Shown: positions 43,548 through 51,977 of the stretch, piece after piece
Layout of the letters: the number at the start of each line of letters is the position of its first letter
Numbering within the stretch: position 1 is the first letter of the stretch
NCBI GenBank assembly: GCA_003021235.1
Contig: PXQR01000008.1
Coordinates: 1 to 56,977, forward strand
Direction of reading: 5' to 3'
Source of the DNA: Halobacteriales archaeon QH_6_64_20
GTDB lineage: Archaea; Halobacteriota; Halobacteria; Halobacteriales; Halococcaceae
DNA: 56,977 nucleotides
Translations under genes and position numbers: made by a program
The notes under the pieces: model-generated
Told to the model about the DNA's origin: nothing
The model's input: the letters and a program-made list of their open reading frames with translations, nothing else
Database searches by the model: none

Positions 43548-43553
43548 CTATAT
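43548..43553 (+). promoter_or_regulatory. TATA box of the trans-sulfuration gene
   Basis: CTATAT lies 25-30 bases before ATG 43578 and decides that start. Confidence 0.6.
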
Positions 43554-43577
43554 CCGTCGGCGGGTTCGATCCGGGAA

Positions 43578-44828
43578 ATGGACGCTTCCGATCGCGACGG
43601 CCGCGACGGTAACGACGATGGTGACGACCGTAACGACCGCGGCGGCTCCGACGAGGGCGACGATGGCCTCGGATTCGAGACGAGGGCGGTCCGCGCGGGC
43701 GAGGAGTCGGCATCCGGTCCCGGCGGCTCGGGCGACATCGTAACGCCGATCCACCTCGCCTCGACGTTCGTCGCCGATCGACCCGGCGACCCAACTCATG
43801 GATACAAGTATTCGCGCCTGGGCAACCCGACGCGCGACGCGCTCGAAACTCGGTTGGCGGCGCTCGACGACGCCCGGCACGCGAGCGCCTTCGCCTCCGG
43901 GACCGCGGCGACGACCTGCTTTTGTCTGTCGGTACTGGAGCCGGGCGATCGCGTGCTCGCGTTCGACTCGCTCTATGGGGGTACCAGAGTGCTGTTCGAC
44001 GACCTGCTCGCGCGCTTCGGCATCGAGATCGAGTACGTCGACGCGACCGACCCCGAGATCGTCGCGAGCGCGATGACCCCCGAGACGGCGCTGTTGTGGA
44101 TGGAGACGCCGACGAACCCCCTGCTCAAGCTCTGTGACATCGAAGCACTCGCCGGCCTCGCCGACGAGGGCGATGCGACCTTAGCCGTCGATAACACCTT
44201 CGCGAGCCCGTACTTCCAGCAGCCGCTCTCGTTCGGTGCCGACGCGGTAGTGTATAGTACGACGAAGTTCCTTAATGGCCACAGCGACTCGGTCGGCGGG
44301 GCGGTCGTCACGAACGACGACGCGCTGGCCGAGGCGGTAGCGTTCGTCCAGGAGTACGGCGTCGGCGCGATGCTCGCGCCCTTCGACTGTTACCTGGCGC
44401 TTCGCGGTGCGAAGACCCTCCCGGTGCGCATGCGTCAACACGAACACAACGCACTGGAGATCGCGTCGTACCTGCGGGAAGAAAAACGGGTGACGGAAGT
44501 CTACTATCCCGGCCTCGAAACCCATCCTCAACACGACCTCGCCGCCCGGCAGATGGAGGGTTTCGGCGGAGTGGTCTCCTTCGAGATCGACGGAGGTACC
44601 GAGGAAGCTCGAACCTTGCTCGGCGAACTGGAGCTGTTCGACGTGGCAGTCAGCCTCGGTAGCGTCGAGTCGCTGATCGAACACCCCGTGAGCATGTCGG
44701 CGTCGTACGTCTCGGAAGCCGAGCGGCAAGCCGCCGGGATCACCGAGTCACTGATCCGCGTTCCGGTCGGGATCGAGCGTACGGAGGACCTGATCGCGGA
44801 CCTGAAACGGGCGTTCGAGGCGCTGTAG
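43578..44828 (+). CDS. Cystathionine gamma-synthase/lyase family protein
   Basis: PLP enzyme of methionine/cysteine trans-sulfuration, 416 residues. After an Asp/Arg/Gly-rich N terminus (about 1-32) the enzyme has FETRAVRAGEESASGPGGSG, IVTPIHLASTFVADRPGDPT, YKYSRLGNPTRDALETRLAA, ASAFASGTAATTCFCLSVLE, LAVDNTFASPYFQQPLSFGA and the PLP-lysine motif VVYSTTKFLNGHSDSVGGAV. The end (LGSVESLIEHPVSMSASYVS, LIRVPVGIERTEDLIADLKR) is complete. Whether it works as synthase, lyase or methionine gamma-lyase cannot be told from sequence. Confidence 0.93.
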   Translation: MDASDRDGRDGNDDGDDRNDRGGSDEGDDGLGFETRAVRAGEESASGPGGSGDIVTPIHLASTFVADRPGDPTHGYKYSRLGNPTRDALETRLAALDDARHASAFASGTAATTCFCLSVLEPGDRVLAFDSLYGGTRVLFDDLLARFGIEIEYVDATDPEIVASAMTPETALLWMETPTNPLLKLCDIEALAGLADEGDATLAVDNTFASPYFQQPLSFGADAVVYSTTKFLNGHSDSVGGAVVTNDDALAEAVAFVQEYGVGAMLAPFDCYLALRGAKTLPVRMRQHEHNALEIASYLREEKRVTEVYYPGLETHPQHDLAARQMEGFGGVVSFEIDGGTEEARTLLGELELFDVAVSLGSVESLIEHPVSMSASYVSEAERQAAGITESLIRVPVGIERTEDLIADLKRAFEAL

Positions 44829-44884
44829 ACCGATCCGAGAGGAAGTCTCAACAGGCTTATTTCGCGCGTGTCGCTATGGCTCGT

Positions 44885-46843
44885 ATGAGCGACGCAACGG
44901 CGACGGGTGAAGAGATCGTCGTCACGCTTCCCGACGGCTCGACGATGGCGGTCGAGCGGGGAACGACGGTCGAGGAGGTAGCCTACGGGATCGGCCCCGG
45001 CCTGGGCGAGGACACCGTCGCGGGCGTGCTCGACGGCGATCTCGTCGATAAGGCCACGCCGATCGACTCCGATAGCGAGATCGAGATCGTCACCGACGAC
45101 TCGGAGGAGTACCTCAGAGTCCTTCGTCATTCGGCCGCACACGTCTTCGCTCAGGCGCTCGGACGATTGTATCCCGAAGCGCGCCTCGCGATCGGCCCGC
45201 CGACCGAACAGGGGTTTTATTACGACATCGCGAACGCCGACCTCGACAGCGACGACATAGAGGAGATCGAAGCCGAATCCGAGCGGATACTCGCAGAGGA
45301 CCTCGCTATCGAGCGCTACGAACTATCGCACGACGAAGCGGTCTCGAAGTACGAAGCGGAGGACAACCCCTACAAGCTCGACATCCTGCGCGAAGAGGCC
45401 GCCGGTGACGAGTCGGTATCCTTTTACGAACAAGGGGAGTTCGAGGACCTCTGTCGAGGTCCCCACGTCTCCTCGACCGGCGAGATCGGCGGCTTTGCGC
45501 TGCTCGAAACCTCGGCGGCGTACTGGCGCGGCGACGAGGCGAACGACTCGCTGACCCGAGTATACGGAACGGCCTTCGAGACCGAGGCCGAACTAGAAGA
45601 ATACCTCGAACGTCGCCGGGAGGCCGAAGAGCGCGACCATCGCCGTATCGGTCGTGAGATGGATCTGTTTTCGATTCCCGAGCACTCGCCCGGTAGTCCC
45701 CACTACCATCCGAACGGAATGACGATCCGCCGGGAGTTAGAGGAGTACATTCGTGGGAAGAACGACGAGTTAGGGTACGACGAGGTCTGGACGCCCGCGC
45801 TCAACAAGGCCGACCTCTGGAAGCCGACAGGCCACTACGACACCTTCACCGCGGAAGGGGAGATGTTCAACTGGGAGCAAGAGGGCACCGAGTACGGCCT
45901 GAAGCCGATGAACTGTGCGAACCACGCCTCGATCTACGCGAACGACCGGCACTCCTATCGCGACCTGCCCATCCGATTTTCGGAGTTCGGCACCTGCTAC
46001 CGGAACGAACAGTCCGGCGAACTCTCCGGGTTACTCCGGGTTCGGGGGTTCACCCAGGACGACGGCCACGCGTTCGTCAGACCCGATCAACTCCGAGGCG
46101 AGATCGTCGACGCGCTGGCCGTTATCGACGACATCTACGGGGACATGGATCTGGAGGTGAAGTACGTCTTAGAGACCAAAGGCGAGGGAGCCGTGGGAAG
46201 CGACGCGATCTGGGGGAAGGCCACCGACGCGCTCGTCGACGCGCTCGACGCCGAAGAGCTCGACTACGCCACCGACGAGGGCGAGGCGGCATTTTACGGC
46301 CCGAAGATCGGTATCAACGCCGTCGACGCGATCGGCCGGGAGTGGACGATCGGCACAGTACAGGTGGATTTCAACATCCCCGAGCGCCTCGATCTCGCGT
46401 ACGTCGACGAGAACAACGAAGAGCAGCGGCCGGTGATGATCCACCGCGCCCTGTTGGGGAGCTTCGAGCGGTTCATGGGGGTACTGATCGAGCACTTCAA
46501 CGGGAAGTTCCCGCTGTGGCTCGCGCCCGAACAGGTCAGGATCCTCCCGGTCGCGGACGACAACATCGAGTACGCCGAACGCGTCGCGGCCGAGTTAGGA
46601 CAGAACGGCTTTCGCGTCGGCGTCGAACGGCGCTCGTGGACCGTCGGCCGGAAGATCAGGGAAGGTCACGAGCGACGAGTGCCCTACATGCTGATCCTCG
46701 GCGACGACGAAGAAGGGTCGGGGACGCTCTCGGTTCGCGACCGGAACAAGAACGAGGGGGACGGTATCGAACTCGACGACTTCCGCGCGCACCTCGAAGC
46801 CGAGCGCGACGAGAAACGCACGGAACCGGACTTCCTCGATTGA
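44885..46843 (+). CDS. thrS: Threonyl-tRNA synthetase
   Basis: Class II synthetase, 652 residues from ATG 44885, chosen because a TATA-like GCTTATTT (about 44855-44862) lies some 26 bases before it. An ATG three codons upstream also exists. Domains: TGS (about 1-65, VVTLPDGSTMAVERGTTVEE), editing/SAD domain (about 70-230, RHSAAHVFAQALGRLYPEAR, LCRGPHVSSTGEIGG) and catalytic core (about 250-545). The core includes PLKPMNCANHASIY-type zinc ligands, LPIRFSEFGTCYRNEQSGEL and HRALLGSFERFMGVLIEHF. An anticodon-binding domain (about 550-645) ends it. It has the bacterial-type editing domain rather than the archaeal one, as is known for haloarchaea. Confidence 0.95.
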   Translation: MSDATATGEEIVVTLPDGSTMAVERGTTVEEVAYGIGPGLGEDTVAGVLDGDLVDKATPIDSDSEIEIVTDDSEEYLRVLRHSAAHVFAQALGRLYPEARLAIGPPTEQGFYYDIANADLDSDDIEEIEAESERILAEDLAIERYELSHDEAVSKYEAEDNPYKLDILREEAAGDESVSFYEQGEFEDLCRGPHVSSTGEIGGFALLETSAAYWRGDEANDSLTRVYGTAFETEAELEEYLERRREAEERDHRRIGREMDLFSIPEHSPGSPHYHPNGMTIRRELEEYIRGKNDELGYDEVWTPALNKADLWKPTGHYDTFTAEGEMFNWEQEGTEYGLKPMNCANHASIYANDRHSYRDLPIRFSEFGTCYRNEQSGELSGLLRVRGFTQDDGHAFVRPDQLRGEIVDALAVIDDIYGDMDLEVKYVLETKGEGAVGSDAIWGKATDALVDALDAEELDYATDEGEAAFYGPKIGINAVDAIGREWTIGTVQVDFNIPERLDLAYVDENNEEQRPVMIHRALLGSFERFMGVLIEHFNGKFPLWLAPEQVRILPVADDNIEYAERVAAELGQNGFRVGVERRSWTVGRKIREGHERRVPYMLILGDDEEGSGTLSVRDRNKNEGDGIELDDFRAHLEAERDEKRTEPDFLD

Positions 46844-46895
46844 ACGCGCAGTGATCCTTCTCAGGGTTCTGCAGTCGTGAACTGTCATCTGTAGC

Positions 46896-46991
46896 GTAAC
46901 GAAGCCCTCGCGGCCTACACTCGCGCGACCGCGACTGCGCTCCTCGCTCCCGTCGGTCGCTCCGGTGCTTGTCGGGTCGGGCTTCGTTTAC
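46896..46991. repeat. Long-range inverted repeat in low-complexity spacer
   Basis: GTAACGAAGCCC (46896-46907) and GGGCTTCGTTTAC (46979-46991) pair almost perfectly (one extra T), enclosing about 70 bases of GCTC/GCGC-rich low-complexity sequence. It lies between thrS and the convergent acetyltransferase gene and could fold as a long hairpin that ends both transcripts. Confidence 0.4.
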
Positions 46992-47056
46992 GCCGCTCGC
47001 CCTTCGAAAGTCCGCCAGGACCGGCGGTGACGCTCAGTAGCCGTCCTGAAGTTCAG

Positions 47057-47623
47057 TTACGATGGAGTTCGCTCGCGCCACTCCTCGCGGAGCAGTCCGT
47101 ACTGGATCGTATCGACGTACTCGCCGTCGATAAAGCGGTCCTTGCGGACCCGTCCTTCCTCGGTGAATCCGATCGATTCCAGCAGGCCGCGGGACGCCTC
47201 GTTGAACTCGTAGGCCGCCGCGCCGACCGCCGGATGGGAGTAGACTCGAAAGACGTACTCGACGACGAGCGAGACGGCTTCCGTTCCGTACCCCTCGCCG
47301 TGGATCTCGGGGACGAGCCAGTAGCCGAGTTCGGGCCGTCGCCAGTCGGTGTCCCCGACACTGACGACGCCGATTCGCCGTACGTCCGCCTCGTCGGGCT
47401 GACCGGGACCGGCGTCGTCGCCGTCGAGACAGACGAGGAACCGATCCTCGCCTTCGTTTCCGTTCCCAATCGATTCTCCGATCTCCTCCCTGGTCCTGAC
47501 CGGATTGCCGAGCGGGTAACGGAGCCCGGGGTTGGCATATCCCCGCTGGACGAAAGAGAGGTCCTCACGCTCGACGGTCCGAAGCGAAACCCGCTCGCCC
47601 TCGGCGACGCGTGCGCCTGGCAT
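47057..47623 (-). CDS. RimJ/RimL-type GNAT acetyltransferase
   Basis: 188 residues. GNAT_3-type domain: VSLRTVEREDLSFVQRGYAN, RIGVVSVGDTDWRRPELGYW, LVPEIHGEGYGTEAVSLVVE (acetyl-CoA loop H-G-x-G-Y-G-T) and YEFNEASRGLLESIGFTEEG. These are the features of proteins that acetylate N termini or small molecules such as spermidine. ATG 47623 is chosen as the family-like start (MPGARVAEGERVSLR). Acceptor unknown. Confidence 0.85.
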   Translation of the reverse strand: MPGARVAEGERVSLRTVEREDLSFVQRGYANPGLRYPLGNPVRTREEIGESIGNGNEGEDRFLVCLDGDDAGPGQPDEADVRRIGVVSVGDTDWRRPELGYWLVPEIHGEGYGTEAVSLVVEYVFRVYSHPAVGAAAYEFNEASRGLLESIGFTEEGRVRKDRFIDGEYVDTIQYGLLREEWRERTPS

Positions 47624-47706
47624 GACGATGACGACGACGGGACCCTCGATACGCTTTCTGACTCGAACCGCCGAGAACCAAAGCGAACCCGAACGGTACG
47701 GAGAAC

Positions 47707-47856
47707 TTAGGCGCTTCTCGATTCCCTGGCTTTCACGCGCAGGTTCTTGTAGCCACACTTCCGGCACCGGTCCGCGCGTGCGGAGTTGCGGGCGTTACAG
47801 CGCATGCAGATCATCTTTTGAAGGATCCGCGCTTCCGCTTCCTCGAATCGAGCCAT
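47707..47856 (-). CDS. rpl40e: Large-subunit ribosomal protein L40e
   Basis: 49-residue zinc-ribbon ribosomal protein: [40 protein letters not shown]. Four cysteines in CxxC pairs (17, 20, 31 and 34) bind zinc. Length and motif match archaeal L40e, and adjacency to tsr3 on the same strand is a known archaeal linkage. The start at 47856 lies 59 bases after the tsr3 stop; the frame upstream is not family-like. Confidence 0.93.
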   Translation of the reverse strand: MARFEEAEARILQKMICMRCNARNSARADRCRKCGYKNLRVKARESRSA

Positions 47857-47915
47857 ACGTGTTTGCGTCCTTCCAGCGGCTAAGGGGTTTCGAGTCGGCG
47901 AGCGCGAGAACGACC

Positions 47916-48548
47916 TCACTTGCGGGTCGAAGCTCGGTCACTCTCGGCGGCGGTCCCCTCTACGCCGCCGTTCGTGGCGTCGCTTCGAGTGCCGGTACCG
48001 ATGTCGGTATCCGCCCTGTCGGTCTCGACACTGTCGGCCTCGGCTCGGTCGCCGTCACCCTCGTCCGCGAGATAGTCGTCTTGCACGGCGACGACTTCGG
48101 CTGAATCGTCACACGCGCTGTACCGTTCGAGGGGTTCCGCATTGAGTTCGAGGAAGGTATGCCCCCACCGGAACTTCGAGCACAGCTCTCGGGCCTGGGC
48201 GCGTTCGCCCGCGATGAAGAGGGCACCGGCGAGGGCTTCGACGGTCGTCAGCCGGAACGGACGGCCGTAGTTCACCGGGTTCGCCGCCACGAGGAAGGGT
48301 AACGCACGGTGTGGTCCTTCGAGGGAGAAGGCCTCCCGCGTGGCGGTCTCCCACGAGCAATCGAGGGCGACTATCGTCTCGAACTCGTCGGCGGGTGAGA
48401 GGGCACGCTCGGCGTGCGGATCGAGCACGACCCCAGGAGGCACCCCGCGTGCGGAGCGATGGAGCACCACGAGATCGAAGCGCGCGAGCTTTCGCGCCGT
48501 GCACTTCGCGGGGTCGTCGTCCCCCTCGTATCGGACGTGTAAGCGCAC
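47916..48548 (-). CDS. tsr3: rRNA aminocarboxypropyltransferase Tsr3 (DUF367)
   Basis: Transfers the aminocarboxypropyl group of SAM to a hypermodified pseudouridine of small-subunit rRNA. 210 residues from GTG 48548. The core is [100 protein letters not shown] and [20 protein letters not shown]. The last 50 residues are acidic and low complexity. GTG 48548 is family-like and about 30 bases after a T-rich TATA-like element. It is followed by rpl40e on the same strand. Confidence 0.9.
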   Translation of the reverse strand: MRLHVRYEGDDDPAKCTARKLARFDLVVLHRSARGVPPGVVLDPHAERALSPADEFETIVALDCSWETATREAFSLEGPHRALPFLVAANPVNYGRPFRLTTVEALAGALFIAGERAQARELCSKFRWGHTFLELNAEPLERYSACDDSAEVVAVQDDYLADEGDGDRAEADSVETDRADTDIGTGTRSDATNGGVEGTAAESDRASTRK

Positions 48549-48683
48549 TACCGACCAGAGGGGATCGAGCGGCAAAAATCCGACCACCGATCCGGCGAGA
48601 GGAGCGGGAACCGAGGACCGAGACGGAGGTCGACGCTGAGAGCCGAGGCCCGCGGTTATGTGCGTCGCGTCCGACGGGAAAGT

Positions 48684-49010
48684 ATGAACGACCCCGAGAC
48701 GATCGCACGAGCGTACTACGCGGCCATCGACGAGGGCCGCTACGACGATCTCGAAGCGTTGCTCGGCCCGGAGTTCGTCCACGACCGACCCGACAGAACG
48801 CTCGATGGCGCGACGAGGTTCGTCCGGTTCATGCGCGAGGAACGACCGCTGACGGATACGACCCACGAGATCGACGGGTGCTATCGCAATGACGACCGGA
48901 TCGCGGTCCGGGGTCGACTCCGCCACGACGGCGAGGACCTCTTTTCGTTCGTCGATGCACATACCGTCGAGAACGAACGGATCACACACCTCCGAACGTA
49001 CACCGGATAG
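48684..49010 (+). CDS. SnoaL/NTF2-like small protein
   Basis: 108 residues from ATG 48684: [80 protein letters not shown] and [20 protein letters not shown]. The alpha+beta barrel pattern matches the SnoaL-like/NTF2 superfamily, which includes hydrolases, isomerases and ligand-binding proteins. No neighbour narrows the role. An upstream in-frame ATG at 48660 is less likely. Confidence 0.82.
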   Translation: MNDPETIARAYYAAIDEGRYDDLEALLGPEFVHDRPDRTLDGATRFVRFMREERPLTDTTHEIDGCYRNDDRIAVRGRLRHDGEDLFSFVDAHTVENERITHLRTYTG

Positions 49011-49061
49011 AGCGATCGATCGGGCGACGTTTCGACGAGCGCGAGCGATCGAAGGCGTTTC

Positions 49062-51458
49062 TCAGGACTCGATCTTCCCGTAGGGCTTCCAGGTGCCGGG
49101 GGTCCCTGCCTCGACACAGACCCACCCCAGCGGACCGCCGGCCGCCGGCTCGGTGTTCTCGACACGGCTCCCGACGCCGAACGCGCCCGACCCAGGTGGT
49201 GACGTTCCCGAGGAATCGAGCACGACGCCGGAACATGCCTCGTCGATCGCGTCGGCCGCCTCGATCTCCATGTAATCGAGCGTCCCCTGAGCGTCCGATA
49301 CCGCTTCGAGCGAGATCGGCACCCGAAATCGTCTCGCCGTGTTGGCATAGAGCGAAACGTCCGCACACGAACGGATTGCGTACCCGCAGTCGGCGTCGTG
49401 GCCCGTCGCGTCGTTGTCCGCCACGTGGACGTCTTCAGCATCCGCACAGCGAACGGCTCCCCGCCCGACGCCCGCGATCGCGTTGCCCCCGATTCGAACG
49501 CCCGAGCCACCCTCGGCCACGATCGCCCACGCCGACGGCGGCCGGCCGACGAAGCGGTTGTCCTTCACGTCAACGCCGGCGATCGGCTCGCCGGCGGAGC
49601 GAAGCGCGACCCCGACGTCGAAGCCATTGATATTGTTCTCCGAGACGACCACGTCGCGCGAGCCCTCGCGGACGAGCACTCCGGTACCCGTGACGTCCCG
49701 GAGAACGTTGTCGGTAACCGTAATGTCGTCACATCCCCCGATCGAGACGCCGACGTGATCGGCGTCGATGCGGTCGCCGTCGTCACCGCCGATATCCGTA
49801 CCGCCGTCAGCGTCTCCGTCCCTGTTGTCGTCCGTCCCGGTTCCGTCGTCGTCCGTGCTCGTTTCGCCGCCGCTCGCGTCCCCCCGATCACCGTCGACGC
49901 GCATGGCCCGATCCGATCCCGGCTGGGTGTCCTCACCGCCCACGTCGTGCAGATAGTTATCGGAGACGTGACCCGAGACCTCCGCCAGCGCGAGCGCCGT
50001 CCCCGAGACTCGTGCGATCGTGTTGTCGCCGATCGTCACGCCCGCGGCGACGGTCGGCCGCTTGTCGGTATCGGGATCGCCGTCCGGATCGCTACTGCTT
50101 GGAGCGTCACCGCCCGGGTCGTCGCCCGAGCCGTCGGCGGCCACGTCCGGCCGCCCGCCGCCTTGTCCTGGAGCGACGGAGATCCCGCGCTCGTGGTCCC
50201 GGACGGTGTTGGTCTCGATCGAGAGGTTGGTATAGTCACCTTGGAGATCGATGCCGCGCGACTCGCCGTCTCCCTCGACGATATTGTTCGAGACGATGAT
50301 GTCGTGCCAGTGGGTGTCGGCGTCGCCCAGGACGCCAGCACCGGTACACCGGCGGAACTTGTTCTCCTGGATCGTGAGGTCGTGGCCCCCGCTCCGGTGC
50401 AGGTGGACCCCGCGGCCGCAGTCCTCGGCGATGTTGCTCTCGATGTCGACGTTCTCGTTTTCGGTACCGTCGGGGATCGCGTCCTCGGTGCTTCCATCGG
50501 GGTGTTCGACGACCAACCCCCCTTTCTCGGTGAGGTTGTCGGCCTGATAGGCGGCGGTTCCGAGCCCCGCGGCGTAACAGTCACGTACCGAGACGTCCTT
50601 CGCGCCGGCGACGTCGATGAGGTGCCAGTGCAGTTCCTCGGTTCGACAGCCCCGTATCGTCACGTTCTGGGCCTTCGCGACGCCGATCCCGTTTCCCTTC
50701 TCCGGATCGACCGACTCGACGGCCAGTTCCTCGATAACGACGTCCCGGGTCTCCGTCGAGCCGTCGAAGCTCCGGGAGACGAGCGCCGTCCCGTCCGCGT
50801 CGGACGGTTCGAACCTGAGGGTGGCTCCCGGTCCGGTGAGCACCGTGTGTGAGCCGTACAGCAGGGAGTAAGTAGTGTAGTACTCGCCCGGCGGGAGCCG
50901 GACGACCCCGCCGCCGGCTTCCTCGGCGGCGTCGAGCGCGCGCTGGATGGCCGCGGTATCGTCGGTCTCGCCGTCCCCTACCGCGCCCCACGCGCGCACG
51001 TCGTAGACGGGGCTCCGGGCGGTGATCGACTCGGTGGTTCGGGCCGTCTCGAAGATACCTTCGGGGGCGGCGATGTCGAGAGCGTCCCACCCCGAGCCGC
51101 TGTCGAGAAAGCGCCCGCCCGAGTCGGTCGCGAGATAGACCCGTCCGGGTTCGCCGAAGTCGGGCCGCTCGTCGATCGGGCCGGCGAGCACGGGCCCGAC
51201 TGCCGAGGGATCGCTTCCATCGACACCGCTGCTCGCGTCGGGGACGCCCGTGTCGCCGCTGTCCGTGCCGCCGTCGCTCGTGTCGCCATCGGTTCGCCAT
51301 TGGGAGAGCGCAACGTAGCCGACGCCGGCGGCGAGTCCGCCGAGCGCCGTTCGCCAGGGAAGGCCGGTTCGATCGCTTCGGCTCGTGTCGGTCTCTCGGT
51401 CGCCCTCGCTCTCGTTCCTGCTCGTGCCACTCGCGTCATCCGCCTCACCGTCCGCCAT
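49062..51458 (-). CDS. Membrane-anchored right-handed beta-helix protein
   Basis: 798 residues. A hydrophilic N terminus is followed by one hydrophobic segment (about 33-53, LPWRTALGGLAAGVGYVALS) and an Asp/Ser/Gly-rich linker, so the rest is probably outside the cell. Then comes a pectate-lyase-3-like start (VYDVRAWGAVGDGETDDTAA, IQRALDAAEEAGGGVVRLPP, GEYYTTYSLLYGSHTVLTGP). Many parallel beta-helix turns of the type N-x-I-x-x-x-x-x-G-I follow (for example HDLTIQENKFRRCTGAGVLG, DITVDNVLRD-like turns). Two long acidic insertions (about 430-470 and 530-575) interrupt the helix. Likely a polysaccharide-acting or surface-binding protein; substrate unknown. Confidence 0.8.
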   Translation of the reverse strand: MADGEADDASGTSRNESEGDRETDTSRSDRTGLPWRTALGGLAAGVGYVALSQWRTDGDTSDGGTDSGDTGVPDASSGVDGSDPSAVGPVLAGPIDERPDFGEPGRVYLATDSGGRFLDSGSGWDALDIAAPEGIFETARTTESITARSPVYDVRAWGAVGDGETDDTAAIQRALDAAEEAGGGVVRLPPGEYYTTYSLLYGSHTVLTGPGATLRFEPSDADGTALVSRSFDGSTETRDVVIEELAVESVDPEKGNGIGVAKAQNVTIRGCRTEELHWHLIDVAGAKDVSVRDCYAAGLGTAAYQADNLTEKGGLVVEHPDGSTEDAIPDGTENENVDIESNIAEDCGRGVHLHRSGGHDLTIQENKFRRCTGAGVLGDADTHWHDIIVSNNIVEGDGESRGIDLQGDYTNLSIETNTVRDHERGISVAPGQGGGRPDVAADGSGDDPGGDAPSSSDPDGDPDTDKRPTVAAGVTIGDNTIARVSGTALALAEVSGHVSDNYLHDVGGEDTQPGSDRAMRVDGDRGDASGGETSTDDDGTGTDDNRDGDADGGTDIGGDDGDRIDADHVGVSIGGCDDITVTDNVLRDVTGTGVLVREGSRDVVVSENNINGFDVGVALRSAGEPIAGVDVKDNRFVGRPPSAWAIVAEGGSGVRIGGNAIAGVGRGAVRCADAEDVHVADNDATGHDADCGYAIRSCADVSLYANTARRFRVPISLEAVSDAQGTLDYMEIEAADAIDEACSGVVLDSSGTSPPGSGAFGVGSRVENTEPAAGGPLGWVCVEAGTPGTWKPYGKIES

Positions 51459-51977
51459 TCGTCGCCCCCGCCGCTGTCGTTGCCGTGGTCGCTGTTATCG
51501 CCGTTGCGGCCGTCATCGTGCCCGTGCGGTCGTCTGGCATACAGACCCATCCAGTCGGGCGTAGTAACCCCTTTCGGGTGGCAGATGCAGGGAAATCGAA
51601 GGGTTCGACCATTAGACTTATATCTCATTTCGTGCTATATATTCGCACGCCCTCGGGAGAACGAACAGCGGAACGCGGCATTGACACCACCTTTCCTCTC
51701 CCGAGGGCGTACACTCCTCATAGCCCGTCACGAGAGCGGGAGGTCTGCGTCTCGTGACTGCCGATAGACGGTCGGGATCGTACGTCGTGAGCGCGACTCC
51801 ACCACGCGCACGGCCGTCGTCGTGAACCCGCGAAGACCACGGGATTCGACGATCACTGCCCTGCGATCGCTTGGGCGCTATACAGCACGGAGAGAGCGAG
51901 CATATCGTGGGAACTCCTCAATCGTTACCGACTACCGAGGGTTACTGGAGGTATCAGGCAACGGTACCCGGAGTCGA
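51459..51977. other. Intergenic region with promoters and a strong inverted repeat
   Basis: About 520 bases with no supported gene. TATA-like elements at 51618-51625 and 51634-51642 read well on the minus strand (towards the beta-helix gene, leader about 140-150 bases) and also on the plus strand. A perfect 14-bp inverted repeat, ACGCCCTCGGGAGA (51647-51660) and TCTCCCGAGGGCGT (51697-51710), with a 36-base loop lies just beside them. Confidence 0.45.
51647..51710. repeat. Perfect 14-bp inverted repeat
   Basis: Arms 51647-51660 and 51697-51710 pair without mismatch around 36 bases. It is too strong to be chance in this sequence context. It could be a pair of operator half-sites, a stable RNA hairpin or the ends of a tiny decayed element. 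Confidence 0.5.

Noticed and set aside
49398-50852. 484-codon plus-strand frame across the beta-helix gene
   Set aside because: Antisense shadow created by regular GAC/GTC codon use of the beta-helix protein.
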